Shown: positions 54,215-62,081 of the stretch, in pieces | How the letters are laid out: each line of letters opens with the position of its first letter | Position numbering within the stretch: the stretch's first letter is position 1 | Source of the DNA: Jatrophihabitans_A sp035248685 | Lineage (GTDB): Bacteria > Actinomycetota > Actinomycetes > Mycobacteriales > Jatrophihabitantaceae | Direction: 5' to 3' | Assembly: GCA_035248685.1 (NCBI GenBank) | Contig: DATFHF010000081.1 | Location: forward strand, 73,071-137,070 | DNA length: 64,000 nt | Position numbers and translations under genes: made by a program | Notes under the pieces: model-generated | What the model was told of the DNA's origin: nothing | What the model saw: the letters and a program-made list of their open reading frames with translations, nothing else | Database searches by the model: none

Positions 54215-54275
54215 CATTGTGCGGCCCGACGAGGCGGTTTACCGGACGAAAACCGCCCGCTCGGGCCGCACAATG
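54215..54275. repeat. 61-bp palindromic repeat, copy 2 (upstream of the DUF559 gene)
   Basis: Same outer 14-base arms as copy 1 (54215-54228 and 54262-54275), and inner arms GGCGGTTT (54233-54240) and AAACCGCC (54250-54257). The length is the same, and several inner changes keep the pairing. It lies 3 bases after the stop of the adjacent conserved gene and 53 bases before the start of the DUF559 gene, so it may terminate the former. With copy 1 it brackets the nuclease-like gene. Confidence 0.75.
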
Positions 54276-54278
54276 CGC

Positions 54279-54911
54279 CTAGAGAGCGGGGCCTTCGGTG
54301 CGCAGCTTGTCGACCTCGGCCATCGCCTGGCGCAGGCTGGTCAACCACTCGTCGGTGTGTTGGCCGACCAGCTTGACCGCCCAGGCCAGCGCCTCGGAAC
54401 GGGACCTGGCCACCCCGGCGTCGACAAGGGTGTCCAACACCTGGCGCTCGGGCTGGCGCAACCGGGTCATCACCGGCACCGACAGGTGGCTGAACAGCAC
54501 CCTGGTCTCGCCGAGGCTGGCGCCCCAGGCGACCTTGCGTCCGTACCGGGCCTCGGCCTCATCCGCGATCCGCATCCGCTCGCCCCGGCTCTCCTCGCGG
54601 AACCGGCTGATCCGGCCGGCCGCCGCGGCACTGTCGTCGCCGCCCTCGACCGGCGGCAATTCACCGGTCACCAGGATCTCTTCGCGATCGACGCTGACCT
54701 CGGGCGCTCCGACGAACCATCCGGAGGGCAGCCGGCCGGTGAACCACGATGCCGCGTCCTCGGCCGACGGCAGGTCAGCCTGCTGCCAGCCACCGGGCCG
54801 GCCGAAACCACGCCCGCCTCGCGGACCACCTCGACCGCCCGGACGGGGACCGCCATGTCCCCGGTGGCCTCGTCCACCGTCTTGCTCATCATCTGCTTGA
54901 TGGAAGTACAT
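54279..54911 (-). CDS. Conserved actinobacterial protein of unknown function
   Basis: A 210-residue protein. The N-terminal ~45 residues are a Gly/Arg-rich disordered run. The conserved part begins AEDAASWFTGRLPSGWFVGAPEVSVDREEILVTGELP and continues RISRFREESRGERMRIADEAEARYGRKVAWGA. The end is LFSHLSVPVMTRLRQPERQVLDTLVDAGVARSRSEALAWAVKLVGQHTDEWL, a pattern resembling ribbon-helix-helix or DNA-binding helices that I have seen in Streptomyces proteins. ATG 54911 has AAGGAGAG 6 bases upstream. Upstream DNA is AT-rich with a TGTAAT repeat and may hold the promoter. Function is unknown. Confidence 0.8.
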   Translation of the reverse strand: MYFHQADDEQDGGRGHRGHGGPRPGGRGGPRGGRGFGRPGGWQQADLPSAEDAASWFTGRLPSGWFVGAPEVSVDREEILVTGELPPVEGGDDSAAAAGRISRFREESRGERMRIADEAEARYGRKVAWGASLGETRVLFSHLSVPVMTRLRQPERQVLDTLVDAGVARSRSEALAWAVKLVGQHTDEWLTSLRQAMAEVDKLRTEGPAL

Positions 54912-55003
54912 GATTCTCTCCTTACAGGATTGCATTCATTACATAATTACACTGCTACAGCAGGCGGGCAAGGCCAGAAATTCCCGAGGGGACGAACAGC
55001 CCA

Positions 55004-55009
55004 TACGCT
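55004..55009 (+). promoter_or_regulatory. Leaderless -10 box (TACGCT) for the aminotransferase
   Basis: TACGCT is followed by 6 bases and ATG 55016; no Shine-Dalgarno sequence is present. Confidence 0.5.
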
Positions 55010-55015
55010 GACGCC

Positions 55016-56176
55016 ATGACGCGACTGCTGCGGACGGGCCGGCTGGATAGCTTCGGCACGACGATCTTCGCCGAGATGTCGGCACTGGCGACCAGCACCG
55101 GCAGCATCAACCTCGGCCAGGGCTTTCCGGATACCGACGGCCCAGCCGACCTGCTGGAGGCAGCCCGGCAGGCGATCGCGGACGGTCGCGGCAACCAGTA
55201 CCCGCCCGGCCCCGGCATCCCCGAGCTCCGGAACGCGATCGCCGAACACCAGCGCCTGCACTACGGCCTGATCTATGACCCGAACTCCGAGGTGTTGGTG
55301 ACCATCGGCGCCACCGAGGCCATCGCGGCGGCGATCCTCGGCCTGACCGAACCGGGCGACCAGGTGGTCACCTTCGAGCCCTACTACGACTCCTACGCCG
55401 CCTGCGTCGCGCTGGCCGGCGCCACCCGCCGGGTGGTCACACTGCGACCGGACGGTGACCGGTGGACCTTCGACCCGGCCGAACTGCGCGCCGCGGTGGA
55501 CCGGCGGACCAGGCTCATCCTGCTCAACAGCCCGCATAACCCGACCGGCACCGTGTTCACCGCTGCTGAGCTGGCCGTGGTCGCCGAATTAGCCGTCGAA
55601 CACGACCTGATCGTGGTCACCGATGAGGTCTACGAACACCTGATCTTCGACGGGGTGCACATCCCGCTGGCCACCCTGCCCGGCATGCGGGAACGCACCG
55701 TGACGATCTCCAGCGCCGGCAAGACGTTCAGCGTCACCGGCTGGAAGGTCGGCTGGGTATGCGCGTCGCCCGGACTGCTGGCCGCCGTCCGAACCGTCAA
55801 GCAGTTCCTCACGTACGTCGGCAGTGGTCCGTTCCAATACGCCATCGCGCACGGCCTGGGTTACGGCGCCGACTTCTACCGGGGAATCGCCGAGGACCTG
55901 CGGGCCCGACGCGACCTATTCGTCGACGGCCTGCGCGAACAGGGCCTGTCAGTCCAGCGGCCACAGGCCACGTACTTCGCCACCGTCGACGTCGGAGCTG
56001 ATGCCGAGGCATGGTGCCGGGCGCTGCCCGAGCGGGCCGGCGTGGTCGCCATCCCGTCCCGGGTCTTCTACGATTCCGCCATCGACCGATACGCGCGGTT
56101 CGCGTTCTGCAAGCAGCCGGGCGTGCTCGCCGACGCACTGGACCGGCTATCCCGACTCCGAGAGCTGACCGCATGA
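55016..56176 (+). CDS. PLP-dependent aminotransferase (fold type I, glutamine transaminase K/DapC-like)
   Basis: A 386-residue class I/II aminotransferase: INLGQGFPDTDGP, NQYPPGPGIPELRNAIAEHQ, LLNSPHNPTGTVF, VTDEVYEHLIFDG, and the PLP lysine Lys236 in SSAGKTFSVTGWKVGW. The closest families are kynurenine/glutamine transaminase K-type enzymes and mycobacterial DapC (Rv0858c). Its ATGA overlap with an omega-amidase gene argues for the first: the aminotransferase would use glutamine to aminate keto acids such as ketomethylthiobutyrate, and the amidase would remove the alpha-ketoglutaramate. The substrate is inferred from this pairing. Confidence 0.9.
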   Translation: MTRLLRTGRLDSFGTTIFAEMSALATSTGSINLGQGFPDTDGPADLLEAARQAIADGRGNQYPPGPGIPELRNAIAEHQRLHYGLIYDPNSEVLVTIGATEAIAAAILGLTEPGDQVVTFEPYYDSYAACVALAGATRRVVTLRPDGDRWTFDPAELRAAVDRRTRLILLNSPHNPTGTVFTAAELAVVAELAVEHDLIVVTDEVYEHLIFDGVHIPLATLPGMRERTVTISSAGKTFSVTGWKVGWVCASPGLLAAVRTVKQFLTYVGSGPFQYAIAHGLGYGADFYRGIAEDLRARRDLFVDGLREQGLSVQRPQATYFATVDVGADAEAWCRALPERAGVVAIPSRVFYDSAIDRYARFAFCKQPGVLADALDRLSRLRELTA

Positions 56177-57015
56177 AGATCGCCGCCGTTCAGCACGACA
56201 TCGTCTGGGAGGACGGGCCGCGTACCCGGGCCGCACTGCTTCCGCAGGTGGCACAGGCGACCGCCGCCGGGGCCCGGCTGATCGTGCTCAGTGAGATGTA
56301 CGCGACCGGCTTCTCGATGAACCCGTCCCGGATCGCCGAGCAGCCGGGTGGACCCAACGAGCAGTTCCTGATCGAGCAGGCCCGGTTGCACGACGTCTGG
56401 GTGCTCGCCTCGATCGCCCAGTGGGTCGACCCCGGCGCCCCCACCGACGGCACTGCCGCCGGCGAGTCAGCACCCCGGGCCGCCAACGTGGCGGTGCTGG
56501 CCGGCCCGGACGGCCAACTGCACCGGTATCGCAAGATTCATCCGTTCAGCTATGCCGGTGAGCACCACCACTACCAGGCTGGCGCCGACTTCCTGACGGT
56601 GACCGTGGAGGATCTGCGGGTCAGCGTCTTCGTCTGCTACGACCTGCGCTTCGCCGACGAGTTCTGGGCGGTGGCCGCCGACACCGACCTGTATCTGGTG
56701 GTGGCCAACTGGCCCGAGCCCCGGCGTGAACACTGGCAGGCGCTGCTGCGGGCCCGGGCGATCGAGAACCAGGCCTACCTGCTCGGTTGTAACCGGGTGG
56801 GCACCGGCGACGGCAGCAACTACACCGGTGACTCGGCGATCATCGACCCGATGGGCCGGATCCTGGTTCAGGCCAGCCAGGGTGAAACGGTGCTGGTGGC
56901 CGACGTCAGCCCGGACGAGGTGAAACGGGTCCGGGATCGGTTCCCGTTCCTGGCTGATCGCCGAGTCGTTCCGAACAGGGCCATCCAGAACAGCACCGCT
57001 CCGCCGGCGGGGTGA
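56173..57015 (+). CDS. Carbon-nitrogen hydrolase, omega-amidase-like
   Basis: A 280-residue nitrilase-superfamily enzyme with the catalytic triad Glu41 (LSEMYATGF), Lys121 (YRKIHPFSYAGE) and Cys155 (VFVCYDLRFADEFW). The IHPFSYAGEHHHYQAG segment and the LSEMYATGFSM pattern resemble YafV/Nit2 omega-amidases that hydrolyse alpha-ketoglutaramate or ketosuccinamate to the keto acid and ammonia. Overlapping translation with the aminotransferase strongly supports that role and pulls the transamination forward. It belongs to methionine salvage or amino-acid repair. Reaction inferred from family and context. Confidence 0.88.
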   Translation: MKIAAVQHDIVWEDGPRTRAALLPQVAQATAAGARLIVLSEMYATGFSMNPSRIAEQPGGPNEQFLIEQARLHDVWVLASIAQWVDPGAPTDGTAAGESAPRAANVAVLAGPDGQLHRYRKIHPFSYAGEHHHYQAGADFLTVTVEDLRVSVFVCYDLRFADEFWAVAADTDLYLVVANWPEPRREHWQALLRARAIENQAYLLGCNRVGTGDGSNYTGDSAIIDPMGRILVQASQGETVLVADVSPDEVKRVRDRFPFLADRRVVPNRAIQNSTAPPAG

Positions 57016-57018
57016 CGG

Positions 57019-57711
57019 TTGCCGCGTGCCCCGCTCACGCCCCGGGTGCTCCGGGTGGCCGAGCTGATCGCCGCCGATATCTCGGTCGTTGATCGCCGGA
57101 TCGGTCGGCTGCCCGGACGGGTCACCGCCGCCACCGCGGCAGTGCCGGCCGGCACGCTGGTGACGTTGGAGCTGTTCCGGCGCCGGTGGGACGTCCGTCC
57201 CCGCCGGTGGGTGCTCGGCCGGCTGAGCCGGCTGCTGGCCGAAATCGAGGCGGACACCAGCCAGGTAACCGTGGTGGCCGCCGCCATCGTCGATGGCCGG
57301 CGGGTCCTGGTGGCCCGGCGCAGCCGACCGACGGCACTGGCCGGCCGCTGGGAGTTCCCCGGCGGCAAGGTGGAACGCGGCGAGACTGCCGAACGGGCGA
57401 TCGTGCGGGAATGCGCCGAGGAACTGGGCTGCCGGATCATCGTCGAGGCCGAACTGGGCCGGCGGCGGCTGGACGCCGGGGCGGTGCTGGTGCTGTTCCG
57501 GGCCTGCCTGGCCGCGGACTCCGCTACCCCGGTTGCCCTGGAGCACAGTGAGCTGCGGTGGGCCCGGGCGGCCGAACTGCCGGAGCTGGACTGGGTGGCC
57601 ACCAACCGGCAATTCGTGCCGGACGTGACTGCACAGTTATCCCCGTCGGCTACAGTCCCGCCACAAGGTGCAATGGCATACGAACCACCGGCGCACCGAA
57701 CGCCCGAGTGA
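57019..57711 (+). CDS. Nudix hydrolase, MutT-like
   Basis: A 230-residue protein. The Nudix domain is in the second half: VVAAAIVDGRRVLVARRSRPTALAGRWEFPGGKVERGETAERAIVRECAEELGC carries the GX5EX7REUXEEXGU box (GGKVERGETAERAIVRECAEELGC). The N-terminal ~85 residues hold a basic extension. It hydrolyses a nucleoside diphosphate linked to a moiety X; oxidised dGTP is a likely substrate, since MutT-like features surround the box. The start is TTG 57019 with a purine-rich ggggtgac just upstream, 3 bases after the amidase stop; it may be part of the same operon. Start uncertain. Confidence 0.85.
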   Translation: MPRAPLTPRVLRVAELIAADISVVDRRIGRLPGRVTAATAAVPAGTLVTLELFRRRWDVRPRRWVLGRLSRLLAEIEADTSQVTVVAAAIVDGRRVLVARRSRPTALAGRWEFPGGKVERGETAERAIVRECAEELGCRIIVEAELGRRRLDAGAVLVLFRACLAADSATPVALEHSELRWARAAELPELDWVATNRQFVPDVTAQLSPSATVPPQGAMAYEPPAHRTPE

Positions 57712-57726
57712 ACGTGGGATGGACCG

Positions 57727-58710
57727 ATGCTGAAGTTTATTGCTCGACGCTTCCTGAACTATCTGGTTCTGGTGTTCATAGCGGCCAGCCTGGCCTACGT
57801 GCTCGGTTCGCTCACCTTGGACCCCCGGGCCCGCTACGAGGGCCGGAACCCGCCGATCCCGGAAGCGACCATCCACGCCACCCTCCAGGAGCGCAACGCC
57901 GATCCGTCCACGCCGGTGCTGGTCCGCTACGAGCGCTGGCTGAAGGGTGTCGTACACGGCAACTTCGGCAAGCAGATCGTCGGTGAGGAGCAGGTCACCA
58001 CCGAGATGAAGCGCCGGATCGGGGTCAGCCTGCGGCTGCTGCTGCTCGGCACCGTGTTCGGCGCGGTCGGCGGCGTGCTGATCGGGGTACTGGGCGCGGT
58101 CCGACAGCGAAAACCGGCGGATGTCGCCACGACATTCGCCTCCTACGTGCTGCTGGCCTCGCCGACCGTCGTCGTCATCATCGTGGTGCAGACCATCTTC
58201 GTCTGGATCAACCTCAAGGCAGGGCACGCCGGGCTGTTCCCGACCTCGGGGGAGTACGACTCCAACCTGCACGGCGCGGCCTTCTGGGCCGACCGTGCCA
58301 AGCGGCTGATCATGCCGACCACGGTGCTGGCGCTGTTCGGCATCTCCTTCTTCAGCCGCTACCAGCGCAGCGCCATGCTCGACGTGCTGGGTAGCGACTT
58401 CCTGCGGACGGCCCGAGCCAAGGGCCTGACCAGGCAGCGAGCACTGTTCAAACACGGCGTGCGGACCGCGCTGATCCCGATCGTCACGTTCTTCGCCTAC
58501 TCCTTCGGCCTGCTGCTCACCGGCGCCATCTTCACCGAGACCCTGTTCGGCTGGCACGGCATGGGCGAGTACCTGGTGCAGTCCGTCCAGTCCCACGACG
58601 TCAACGCGGTAGCCGCGGTCGCCTGCTTCACGGCAGTGCTGGTCCTGTTCTCCGGCCTACTGTCCGACGTGCTCTACGCCGCGCTCGATCCGCGCGTCCG
58701 CTCCAGATAG
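57727..58710 (+). CDS. Peptide ABC transporter permease (DppB-like)
   Basis: A 327-residue permease with six spans. It begins RRFLNYLVLVFIAASLAYVL and carries the EAA-like loop DFLRTARAKGLTRQRALFKHGVRTALIP, and GAIFTETLFGWHGMGEYL. A long external loop between spans 1 and 2 is typical of DppB/OppB. It works with the following DppC-like, double-ATPase and lipoprotein genes. ATG 57727 has gtgggatgga upstream. The codons and order leave little doubt on family; substrate is probably a di- or oligopeptide. Confidence 0.93.
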   Translation: MLKFIARRFLNYLVLVFIAASLAYVLGSLTLDPRARYEGRNPPIPEATIHATLQERNADPSTPVLVRYERWLKGVVHGNFGKQIVGEEQVTTEMKRRIGVSLRLLLLGTVFGAVGGVLIGVLGAVRQRKPADVATTFASYVLLASPTVVVIIVVQTIFVWINLKAGHAGLFPTSGEYDSNLHGAAFWADRAKRLIMPTTVLALFGISFFSRYQRSAMLDVLGSDFLRTARAKGLTRQRALFKHGVRTALIPIVTFFAYSFGLLLTGAIFTETLFGWHGMGEYLVQSVQSHDVNAVAAVACFTAVLVLFSGLLSDVLYAALDPRVRSR

Positions 58711-58722
58711 GAGATAGCGGCC

Positions 58723-59667
58723 ATGTCCATGTCGCCCCAGGAGATCTTCGAGGTCGCGCCGCCGACCGTCGACAGTCCCGATGCCACCGCTCAACAGATC
58801 GGCAGCACCGAGACCATCTCGCGCGGCCGGCTGATCCTGCGCCGGTTCCGCCGGCAGCGCTCCGGTATGGCGGCGCTGATCGTGCTGGTGCTGATCTTCT
58901 TGCTTGCCTACCTCGGTCCGTACCTGACGCACTGGCACTACGACGATTTCGACCAGGCCAACATCTTGGCCGGGCCGAGCCGGGATCACTTCTTCGGCGT
59001 CGACGACATCGGCCGGGACGTCTACGCCCGAACCCTGAAGGGCTTGCAGAAGTCGCTGATCATCGGCCTGGCGGCGGCCTGCATCACGACCAGCATCGCC
59101 GCGGTGGCGGGCTCCATCGCCGGCTACTTCGGCCGGTGGGCCGATCTGGGCGTGGTCTGGGTGATCGACCTGTTGCTGGTGCTGCCGAGCTTCTTGATCC
59201 TGGCGATCCTGAGCCCGGTGCTGTCCGGCCGGACCTGGCTGTGGCTGGTACTGCTGCTGTCGGTCTTCGGCTGGATGATCACCGGCCGGGTGGTGCGCGG
59301 CATGACGATGAGCCTGAAGGAGCGTGAGTACGTCCAGGCCGCGAAGTTCATGGGAGTGGGGGCGTTCACCATCATCCGCCGGCACCTGCTGCCGAACATG
59401 GCCTCGCTGCTCATCGTGGACGTCACGATCAACGTCGGCGGCACCATCGTGGCCGAGACCGGCCTGAGCTTCTTCGGCTTCGGGGTCCAGCCGCCGGACG
59501 TCTCGATGGGCACCGTGCTCGCCGACTCGCAGACGCTGGCCACCACCTACCCGCACGTCTTCCTCTTCGGCGCCGGCCTGCTGGTGCTCACCGTGCTCTG
59601 CGTGAGCGTGATCGGTGACGCGCTGCGCGACGCCATCGACCCGTCGTCAGGATCGAGCCGCCTGTGA
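58723..59667 (+). CDS. Peptide ABC transporter permease (DppC-like)
   Basis: A 314-residue permease. It has a DppC N-terminus with a first span (MAALIVLVLIFLLAYLGPYL), then HFFGVDDIGRDVYARTLKGLQKSLIIGLAAACI, the EAA loop REYVQAAKFMGVGAFTIIRRHLLPNMASLLIV, and GLSFFGFGVQPPDVSMGTVLADSQT. It forms the heterodimeric channel with the DppB-like protein. The stop overlaps the next gene start (GTGA). A gaggagata site lies before ATG 58723. Confidence 0.93.
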   Translation: MSMSPQEIFEVAPPTVDSPDATAQQIGSTETISRGRLILRRFRRQRSGMAALIVLVLIFLLAYLGPYLTHWHYDDFDQANILAGPSRDHFFGVDDIGRDVYARTLKGLQKSLIIGLAAACITTSIAAVAGSIAGYFGRWADLGVVWVIDLLLVLPSFLILAILSPVLSGRTWLWLVLLLSVFGWMITGRVVRGMTMSLKEREYVQAAKFMGVGAFTIIRRHLLPNMASLLIVDVTINVGGTIVAETGLSFFGFGVQPPDVSMGTVLADSQTLATTYPHVFLFGAGLLVLTVLCVSVIGDALRDAIDPSSGSSRL

Positions 59668-61823
59668 CCGAGCCCGTCAACACCCACGCCGCCGGGCAGC
59701 CCGGTGCCCAGCCGGCCGGCAGCGCGCTGACCGGTCCGAACGGCCACCGCGGCCATGCCGAGGCGCTGCTGGAAGTGTCGAACCTGACGGTCAGCTTCCG
59801 CAGCGAGGCCGGCCGGGTGCAGGCGGTACGCGGGGTGTCCTACACGGTCCGGCCGGGTGAAACGCTGGCCATCGTCGGCGAGTCCGGCTCCGGCAAGTCG
59901 GTCAGCTCGCTGGCGGTGATGGGGCTGTTGCCGGCCAGCGCGGTGGTCACCGGCATCATCAAGTTCCGCGGCCAGGATCTGCTGACGCTCAATGACAAGC
60001 GGTTATCCAAGATCCGGGGCTCGGGCATCTCGATGGTCTTCCAGGATCCGCTGTCGGCCCTGACGCCGGTCTACACCATCGGCGACCAGATCGCCGAGGC
60101 GGTCAGCATCCACCAGGACGTCAGCAAGACCGCCGCGCAGGCCCGGGCGATCGAACTGCTGGATCTGGTGGGCATCCCGAATCCGCGGCTGCGGGCCAGT
60201 TCGTTCCCGCACGAGTTCTCCGGCGGTATGCGGCAACGCGCGATGATCGCGATGGCCATCGCCAACGACCCGGATCTGATCATCGCGGACGAGCCGACCA
60301 CGGCGCTGGACGTAACGATCCAGGCTCAGGTGCTGGACGTTCTTCAGAAGGCCAAGCAGGTCACCAACGCGGCCACCGTGCTGATCACCCACGATCTCGG
60401 GGTAGTGGCCGGCTTCGCCGACCGGGTGATGGTGATGTATGCCGGCAAGGCGGTCGAACTGGCGCCGGTGGACGAGGTCTTCTATCAGCCGCGGATGCCG
60501 TACACCATGGGGCTGCTCGGCTCGATCCCGCGGATGGACGTGGAGGAAAAGGAACCGCTGATCCCGATCGAGGGCAGCCCGCCGTCACTGGTGGCGCTGC
60601 CGGCCGGCTGCCCGTTCGCGCCCCGTTGCCCGATCGTGGTGGACAAGTGCCGCACCATCGAGCCCGGCTTGGATCCGACCGATCGGGCCGAGCATTTCGC
60701 CGCCTGCCACCGCAGCCTGGAAATCGCCCAGCGCAACTGGACCGCCGGCGATGTCTTTGTCCGCCCGCAACTGCCCAGGGATGCCCTGGTGGCGGTGCCG
60801 CGCGAGGAACGCGAAGAGGTGCTGAGCTTGGACGACCTGCACCGGGCGTTCCCGATCCGTAAGGGTTCGGTGATCCGCCGGACGGTCGGCCGGGTACACG
60901 CGGTGGACGGCGTCTCGCTCGACATCCGCCGGGGCGAGACACTCGGATTGGTCGGCGAGTCCGGTTGCGGCAAGACCACCACGATCATGGAGATCATGAA
61001 CCTGCTCAAGCCGCAGCAGGGCAAGATCGTGGTGCTGGGCAAGAACACCGACAACCTCAAGGGTGAGGACCGGCGCCGGATGCGCGCCGACCTCTCGATC
61101 GTGTTCCAGGATCCGATGGCCTCCCTTGACCCGCGGATGCCGATCGGGGACTTGCTGGCCGAGCCGATGTGGGTGCAAAAGACACCCAAGGACAAGATCA
61201 AGGCTCGGACCGCCGAGCTGCTCCGGATGGTGGGGCTGAGCCCGGAGCACGCCAGCAGGTATCCGGCGGAATTCTCCGGCGGCCAGCGGCAACGCATCGG
61301 CATCGCCCGGGCGCTCGCGCTGGACCCGAAGGTCATCGTGTTGGACGAGCCGGTCTCGGCGCTGGACGTCTCGATCCAGGCCGGCGTGATCAACCTGCTC
61401 GACGAGCTCAAGGTCAAGATGGGCCTGAGCTACCTGTTCGTGGCGCACGACCTGTCGGTGGTGCGGCACATCGCCGACCGGGTTGCAGTGATGTACCTCG
61501 GGCGAATCGTCGAGGTAGGTACCACCAAGGAGATCTTCGGCCAGCCTTCGCATCCGTACACCCAGGCATTGCTGTCGGCGATCCCGTTGCCGGATCCGCA
61601 GAAGGAGCGAGCCAGGCAGCGGATCCTGCTGACCGGCGACCTGCCCAGCCCGTCCGACATCCCCAGCGGCTGCCGGTTCTCCTCGCGATGCTTCGTTTTC
61701 GCCGAGCAGCTCGACACCGAGGAACGGGCCAGGTGCAAGGGCGAGGACCCGCCGCTGTACGGGATGGGAGGCGCCGATCATCGGGCCGCCTGCCACTTTG
61801 CTACAGTCCGCGAGGTTGTTTGA
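59664..61823 (+). CDS. Double ATP-binding protein of the peptide ABC transporter (DppD-DppF fusion)
   Basis: A 719-residue fusion of two ATPases. The first half has GESGSGKSVSS (Walker A), FSGGMRQRAMIAMA, LIIADEPTTALD and the family C-terminal CPFAPRCP (an Opp/Dpp zinc-finger-like tail). The second half has GESGCGKTTTIM, FSGGQRQRIGIARALALD, VIVLDEPVSALD and its own CRFSSRC tail. This makes the DppD and DppF subunits in one chain, with both nucleotide sites intact. It is coupled to the DppC-like gene by GTGA and powers import of peptides. Confidence 0.94.
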   Translation: MTEPVNTHAAGQPGAQPAGSALTGPNGHRGHAEALLEVSNLTVSFRSEAGRVQAVRGVSYTVRPGETLAIVGESGSGKSVSSLAVMGLLPASAVVTGIIKFRGQDLLTLNDKRLSKIRGSGISMVFQDPLSALTPVYTIGDQIAEAVSIHQDVSKTAAQARAIELLDLVGIPNPRLRASSFPHEFSGGMRQRAMIAMAIANDPDLIIADEPTTALDVTIQAQVLDVLQKAKQVTNAATVLITHDLGVVAGFADRVMVMYAGKAVELAPVDEVFYQPRMPYTMGLLGSIPRMDVEEKEPLIPIEGSPPSLVALPAGCPFAPRCPIVVDKCRTIEPGLDPTDRAEHFAACHRSLEIAQRNWTAGDVFVRPQLPRDALVAVPREEREEVLSLDDLHRAFPIRKGSVIRRTVGRVHAVDGVSLDIRRGETLGLVGESGCGKTTTIMEIMNLLKPQQGKIVVLGKNTDNLKGEDRRRMRADLSIVFQDPMASLDPRMPIGDLLAEPMWVQKTPKDKIKARTAELLRMVGLSPEHASRYPAEFSGGQRQRIGIARALALDPKVIVLDEPVSALDVSIQAGVINLLDELKVKMGLSYLFVAHDLSVVRHIADRVAVMYLGRIVEVGTTKEIFGQPSHPYTQALLSAIPLPDPQKERARQRILLTGDLPSPSDIPSGCRFSSRCFVFAEQLDTEERARCKGEDPPLYGMGGADHRAACHFATVREVV

Positions 61824-62081
61824 GGCGGGTGCCACCACTGGTCCGTGTCAGCAGTATTTTGGGGCCTTTGGGCTTACCGGGGGAGGGTTCGGTTTCCTAT
61901 CTGATGCATACCGATTCGGCAACGGGTCTAGCCTCGACGCCGTGTGGTGCGTAGCAAGTACCAGGAACCGCGACAAAATTCGCGGTGCTGTGAACTATGC
62001 GCGATCTGAAGTAAGCAAGATACGAGTTACGCACCGTCTTGAGCACGCTCAGATTGGTGTCAATATTTCTGAGGAGGAAGT
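61824..62081. other. Intergenic region before the lipoprotein gene
   Basis: About 258 bases. It contains a small hairpin, ACCGCGA (61967-61973) and TCGCGGT (61980-61986), and a strong GAGGAGG at 62071-62077 that serves the lipoprotein. No T-run follows the hairpin, so it is a weak terminator at most. A separate promoter for the lipoprotein, which is needed in excess, is plausible here but I cannot identify its boxes. Confidence 0.4.
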
